This document shows positions 14,904 to 16,577 of a DNA stretch of 16,577 nucleotides, piece after piece. The notes below the pieces were generated by a model. The model had not been told where the DNA came from. It worked only from the letters and a program-made list of their open reading frames with translations, and did no database searches. Position 1 is the stretch's first letter. Each line of letters opens with the position of its first letter. The translations under genes were made by a program, and so were the position numbers. Origin of the DNA: CAZUMH01 sp964621645 (GTDB lineage: Bacteria; Zhuqueibacterota; QNDG01; JAGLOF01); assembly GCA_964621645.1 (NCBI GenBank), contig CAZUMH010000081.1, forward strand, positions 1-16,577, read 5' to 3'.

Positions 14904-15026
14904 TATCACCTCTTTTTTTCTCATTTTTCTTCTGCATTACTGTCTGTCCGGGGAGAGGCTGACGGTTTAATTGCTGCTTCTCCCATTGTATCCGGAAGGA
15001 TGCGGCTCTGTTCAAGGAATGACGGT

Positions 15027-16013
15027 ATGCCCTACTCACCCTGCATCCAAACTCAGCCACCAAAACCGCTGGAACAGGCGCGTCAAAATTTGCGCATACG
15101 ACACTACAGTTTGAAGACAGAGAAAACGTATCTGTCATGGATTAAGGATTTTATTTATTTTCACGATAAAAAACATCCTGAAATTCTCAACGAATCACAC
15201 ATCACACAATACATCAGCCATCTCGCGGTTAAAAGAAACGTTTCCGCGTCAACGCAAAACCAGGCGCTTTGCGCCCTGGTCTTTCTCTATAAGCATGTTC
15301 TTAAAATGGAATTGGAGGATTTCGGCCCGCTGGTCTGGGCGAAAAAACCCAAACGAATCCCGGTCGTCTTTTCGAGAGATGAAGTCCGGCGCGTTCTGAA
15401 CCAGATGCACGGCACGTACAGGATGATGGCGACGCTGCTTTACGGTTCCGGCCTCAGGCTTAGTGAATGTCTCCATCTTCGCATAAAAGACATTGATTTT
15501 GGCTATAATCAAATCACCGTTCGGAACGGTAAAGGAAACAAAGACAGAATTGTCCCATTGCCGCAACAGTGTAAAGCGGATATTGAAAAGCATTTGGTGA
15601 AAGTCCGTGAACAGCATCAACTTGATGTGAAAAAAGGATACGGCAGCGTGGAGATGCCGGATGCGCTTGCCAGAAAGTATTCGAAAGCAGAGTATTCCTG
15701 GCCCTGGCAATACGTCTTTCCCGCCCACAGGATCTCTACGGATCCGAGATCAGGGATCGAGAGAAGGCACCATCTTTACGATACGGTCCTGCAAAAGGCT
15801 GTCAAGACTGCGATACGAAAAGCGGGGATTCACAAACATGCCGGTTGCCATACCCTGCGTCACAGTTTTGCCACCCACCTGCTGGAAGATGGCTATGACA
15901 TACGAACTGTGCAGGAATTATTAGGACATAAAAACGTTCAAACGACGATGATCTACACTCATGTGCTGAATAAAGGCGGATTAGCTGTAAGGAGTCCGGC
16001 AGATACTTTATAG
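15027..16013 (+). CDS. intI: integron integrase (tyrosine recombinase)
   Basis: IntI integrates and excises gene cassettes at attI and attC sites. The N-terminal core-binding part has QARQNLRIRHYSLKTEKTYLSWIKDFIYFH. The catalytic residues are Arg144 (GSGLRLSE), His275 and Arg278 (CHTLRHSFATHLL), His301 (LLGHKNV) and the nucleophile Tyr310 (TTMIYTHV), counted from the start at 15027. The segment ALARKYSKAEYSWPWQYVFPA (about 213-233) is the extra domain that separates integron integrases from XerC/D and other tyrosine recombinases. The start at 15027 is chosen because AAGGA lies 8 nt upstream; ATG 15000 would add nine residues but its purine run touches the ATG. The gene points towards the cassette side, unlike classical integrons. 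Confidence 0.93.
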   Translation: MPYSPCIQTQPPKPLEQARQNLRIRHYSLKTEKTYLSWIKDFIYFHDKKHPEILNESHITQYISHLAVKRNVSASTQNQALCALVFLYKHVLKMELEDFGPLVWAKKPKRIPVVFSRDEVRRVLNQMHGTYRMMATLLYGSGLRLSECLHLRIKDIDFGYNQITVRNGKGNKDRIVPLPQQCKADIEKHLVKVREQHQLDVKKGYGSVEMPDALARKYSKAEYSWPWQYVFPAHRISTDPRSGIERRHHLYDTVLQKAVKTAIRKAGIHKHAGCHTLRHSFATHLLEDGYDIRTVQELLGHKNVQTTMIYTHVLNKGGLAVRSPADTL

Positions 16014-16025
16014 GAGGACTTCAGG

Positions 16026-16370
16026 ATGAAGTCTGAAAAATGTATGCGCCCTGGACAACGGGGAACGAAAAAATGGGTTGAGAAATACGGTTCTTCGTTA
16101 TTGTTTGTCAGGTATCGATATAATACCGATCGGACCAGACGTTATACCACAGTAGAGATTATTGTGGATGAAGCAGAAAGAAAAATAATTTCGGGAAGGA
16201 ATCCGGCTAACAAGTTAGTGTTCATCCGGGTTCTTCGTCATGAAAGATATATACAACGAATGATAAAATCAGTAGGAGCCCACTGGAAACCCCGGGAATG
16301 CTTATGGGAAATTCCTTTTCGGGAGGTAATGGCTCTGGGTCTGGAAGACAGAATTGTAAAGGGTAAATGA
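16026..16370 (+). CDS. small basic protein of unknown function, co-transcribed with the integrase
   Basis: This is a 114-aa protein whose ATG lies 12 nt after the integrase stop, with GGAGG eight bases upstream, so the two genes form an operon. It is rich in Arg and Lys. A VRYRYNTDRTRRYTTVEIIVDE block (about 28-49) forms a predicted beta-hairpin. A C-terminal block with WKPRECLWEIPFREVMALGL (87-106) has two tryptophans and ends LEDRIVKGK. I recall similar small proteins near recombinases and transposases in environmental bacteria, but no function is known. A DNA-binding accessory to recombination is a reasonable guess from charge and position. It is not a cassette gene, because it lies on the integrase side of the candidate attI. 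Confidence 0.75.
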   Translation: MKSEKCMRPGQRGTKKWVEKYGSSLLFVRYRYNTDRTRRYTTVEIIVDEAERKIISGRNPANKLVFIRVLRHERYIQRMIKSVGAHWKPRECLWEIPFREVMALGLEDRIVKGK

Positions 16371-16384
16371 AATTGCGATGTGCA

Positions 16385-16469
16385 CCCTATATAAGGAAAT
16401 CTAATGTTCCTTATAATAGGAATCAGCTTGGGAAATGACTTATATTGGACATTTATTCATTATATAGGG
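16385..16469. repeat. 10-bp inverted repeat spanning the attI-proximal region
   Basis: CCCTATATAA (16385-16394) and TTATATAGGG (16460-16469) are exact reverse complements 65 bp apart. The left copy overlaps the hairpin at 16386-16420, so the two structures are mutually exclusive. Confidence 0.45.
16386..16420. repeat. imperfect 13-bp stem-loop after the companion gene
   Basis: CCTATATAAGGAA (16386-16398) pairs with TTCCTTATAATAGG (16407-16420), with a single-base bulge and an 8-nt loop. No T-run follows on the plus strand, so it is not a standard terminator. The left arm also forms a longer-range inverted repeat with TTATATAGGG at 16460-16469. It may be a transcript-end structure or part of the attI-proximal recombination region. 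Confidence 0.5.
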
Positions 16470-16500
16470 AACGCTAAAAGAGCCGCCATTTGGCAGATAA

Positions 16501-16506
16501 TATAAT
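16501..16506 (+). promoter_or_regulatory. TATAAT box directly before the candidate attI core
   Basis: A perfect TATAAT at 16501-16506 abuts GTTAGGC. No -35 box is present at 16-18 bases upstream. If used, it would start transcription inside the first cassette leader and serve as a cassette promoter. Weak evidence. Confidence 0.2.
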
Positions 16507-16513
16507 GTTAGGC
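16507..16513 (+). other. candidate integron attI core site (GTTAGGC)
   Basis: GTTAGGC matches the integron core site GTTRRRY, and the same seven bases end attI1 of class 1 integrons. Recombination would occur between G16507 and T16508. No matching RYYYAAC lies in the preceding 140 bases, so this is not the end of an attC hairpin, which fits attI. Immediately after it come AAGGAGG and a new ORF, as expected for a first cassette. It lies 137 bp after the companion gene and about 490 bp after the integrase stop. Confidence 0.6.
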
Positions 16514-16525
16514 AAGGAGGAAATT

Positions 16526-16577
16526 ATGAAAAATAAACAAATCCTAGCAATAAAGAGTAATATAGCAATCAAAGAAT
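16526..16577 (+). CDS. first gene-cassette ORF, 5' end only
   Basis: ATG at 16526 is preceded by AAGGAGG (16514-16520) with ideal spacing. The 17 visible codons read MKNKQILAIKSNIAIKE and remain open at the window edge. The stretch is strongly AT-rich compared with the 45-55% GC genes to the left, as is common for captured cassettes. Too short for any family call. Confidence 0.6.
   Translation, partial: MKNKQILAIKSNIAIKE

Larger units (their letters stand above)
14626..15026. other. divergent intergenic region between the UbiA-family gene and the integrase
   Basis: These 401 bp contain no supported gene. Open frames at 14702-14962 (plus) and 14803-15138 (minus) lack ribosome binding sites and family resemblance. 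The left end should carry the minus-strand promoter of the ten-gene unit. TTGATT-17-TACATT about 15-55 nt before ATG 14625 is one weak possibility. The middle has a 7-bp perfect hairpin (14805-14822), and the right part has a candidate integrase promoter with a palindrome. Confidence 0.6.

Noticed and set aside
14702..14962. 86-codon plus ORF upstream of intI
   Set aside because: It lacks a ribosome binding site, crosses the candidate intI promoter and hairpin, and resembles no family.
14803..15138. 111-codon minus ORF overlapping the intI start
   Set aside because: It is antisense to the well-supported integrase N-terminus, with no start signal or family resemblance.
16371..16513. GTTAGGC read as the end of an attC site
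   Set aside because: An attC needs a complementary RYYYAAC 55-140 bases upstream, and none is present; the nearest AAC, at 16470-16472, is preceded by GGGA and does not match. attI fits better.
1..16577. tRNA, rRNA, CRISPR array or insertion sequence
   Set aside because: No cloverleaf-like region, no regularly spaced repeats, and no transposase frame or terminal inverted repeats could be found by eye on either strand.

Overview
The window is a compact bacterial chromosomal segment of roughly 50% GC that ends in an integron. Its genes point to a peptidoglycan-containing, probably Gram-negative-like anaerobe or syntroph of an uncultured lineage. The clues are diaminopimelate epimerase, GDP-mannose synthesis, a sphingolipid-type gene pair, an archaeal-type UbiA prenyltransferase and a stand-alone cobalamin/MetH reactivation domain. 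The lipid genes would suit the FCB group (Bacteroidetes, Cloacimonadota, Zixibacteria, KSB1 and relatives), but sequence inspection alone cannot settle the phylum.

Layout. (1) 1-2309, plus strand: the 3' part of an alpha-oxoamine synthase (serine palmitoyltransferase-like), followed 15 nt later by a BcerS/YghO-type GNAT acyltransferase. Together they look like the first and the N-acylation steps of bacterial ceramide synthesis. (2) 2310-2760: AT-rich intergenic DNA with a perfect 17-bp inverted repeat (terminator) and a sigma-54-like element. (3) 2761-4654, minus strand: mannose-1-phosphate guanylyltransferase, a PtsN-type PTS IIA protein and a short C4 zinc-ribbon protein, one operon. (4) 4946-5551, minus: coaE. 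Immediately upstream are a terminator-like hairpin and a 53-codon ORF. (5) 5833-14625, minus: ten tightly packed genes that look like one transcription unit. In transcription order they are UbiA/DGGGP-synthase-like, dtd, maf, dapF, SbcD-like phosphoesterase, YhaN/SbcC-like ATPase, MetH-activation-domain protein, a 197-aa unknown, a two-TM unknown and pepT. Several junctions overlap by 4 nt. Two of these overlaps (CTGA) imply non-canonical CTG start codons, and for maf no ordinary start codon is available. (6) 14626-15026: a non-coding leader with a possible promoter and operator for the integrase. (7) 15027-16577, plus: an integron integrase, a 114-aa companion protein of unknown function, an AT-rich structured stretch, a candidate attI core GTTAGGC at 16507, and the first codons of what looks like the first gene cassette.

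The most interesting parts are the integron, whose integrase reads towards the cassettes instead of away from them and is followed by a small co-transcribed gene; the co-occurrence of sphingolipid-type and archaeal-ether-lipid-type enzymes; and the CTG starts inside the ten-gene operon. No tRNA, rRNA, CRISPR array or complete insertion sequence was seen.
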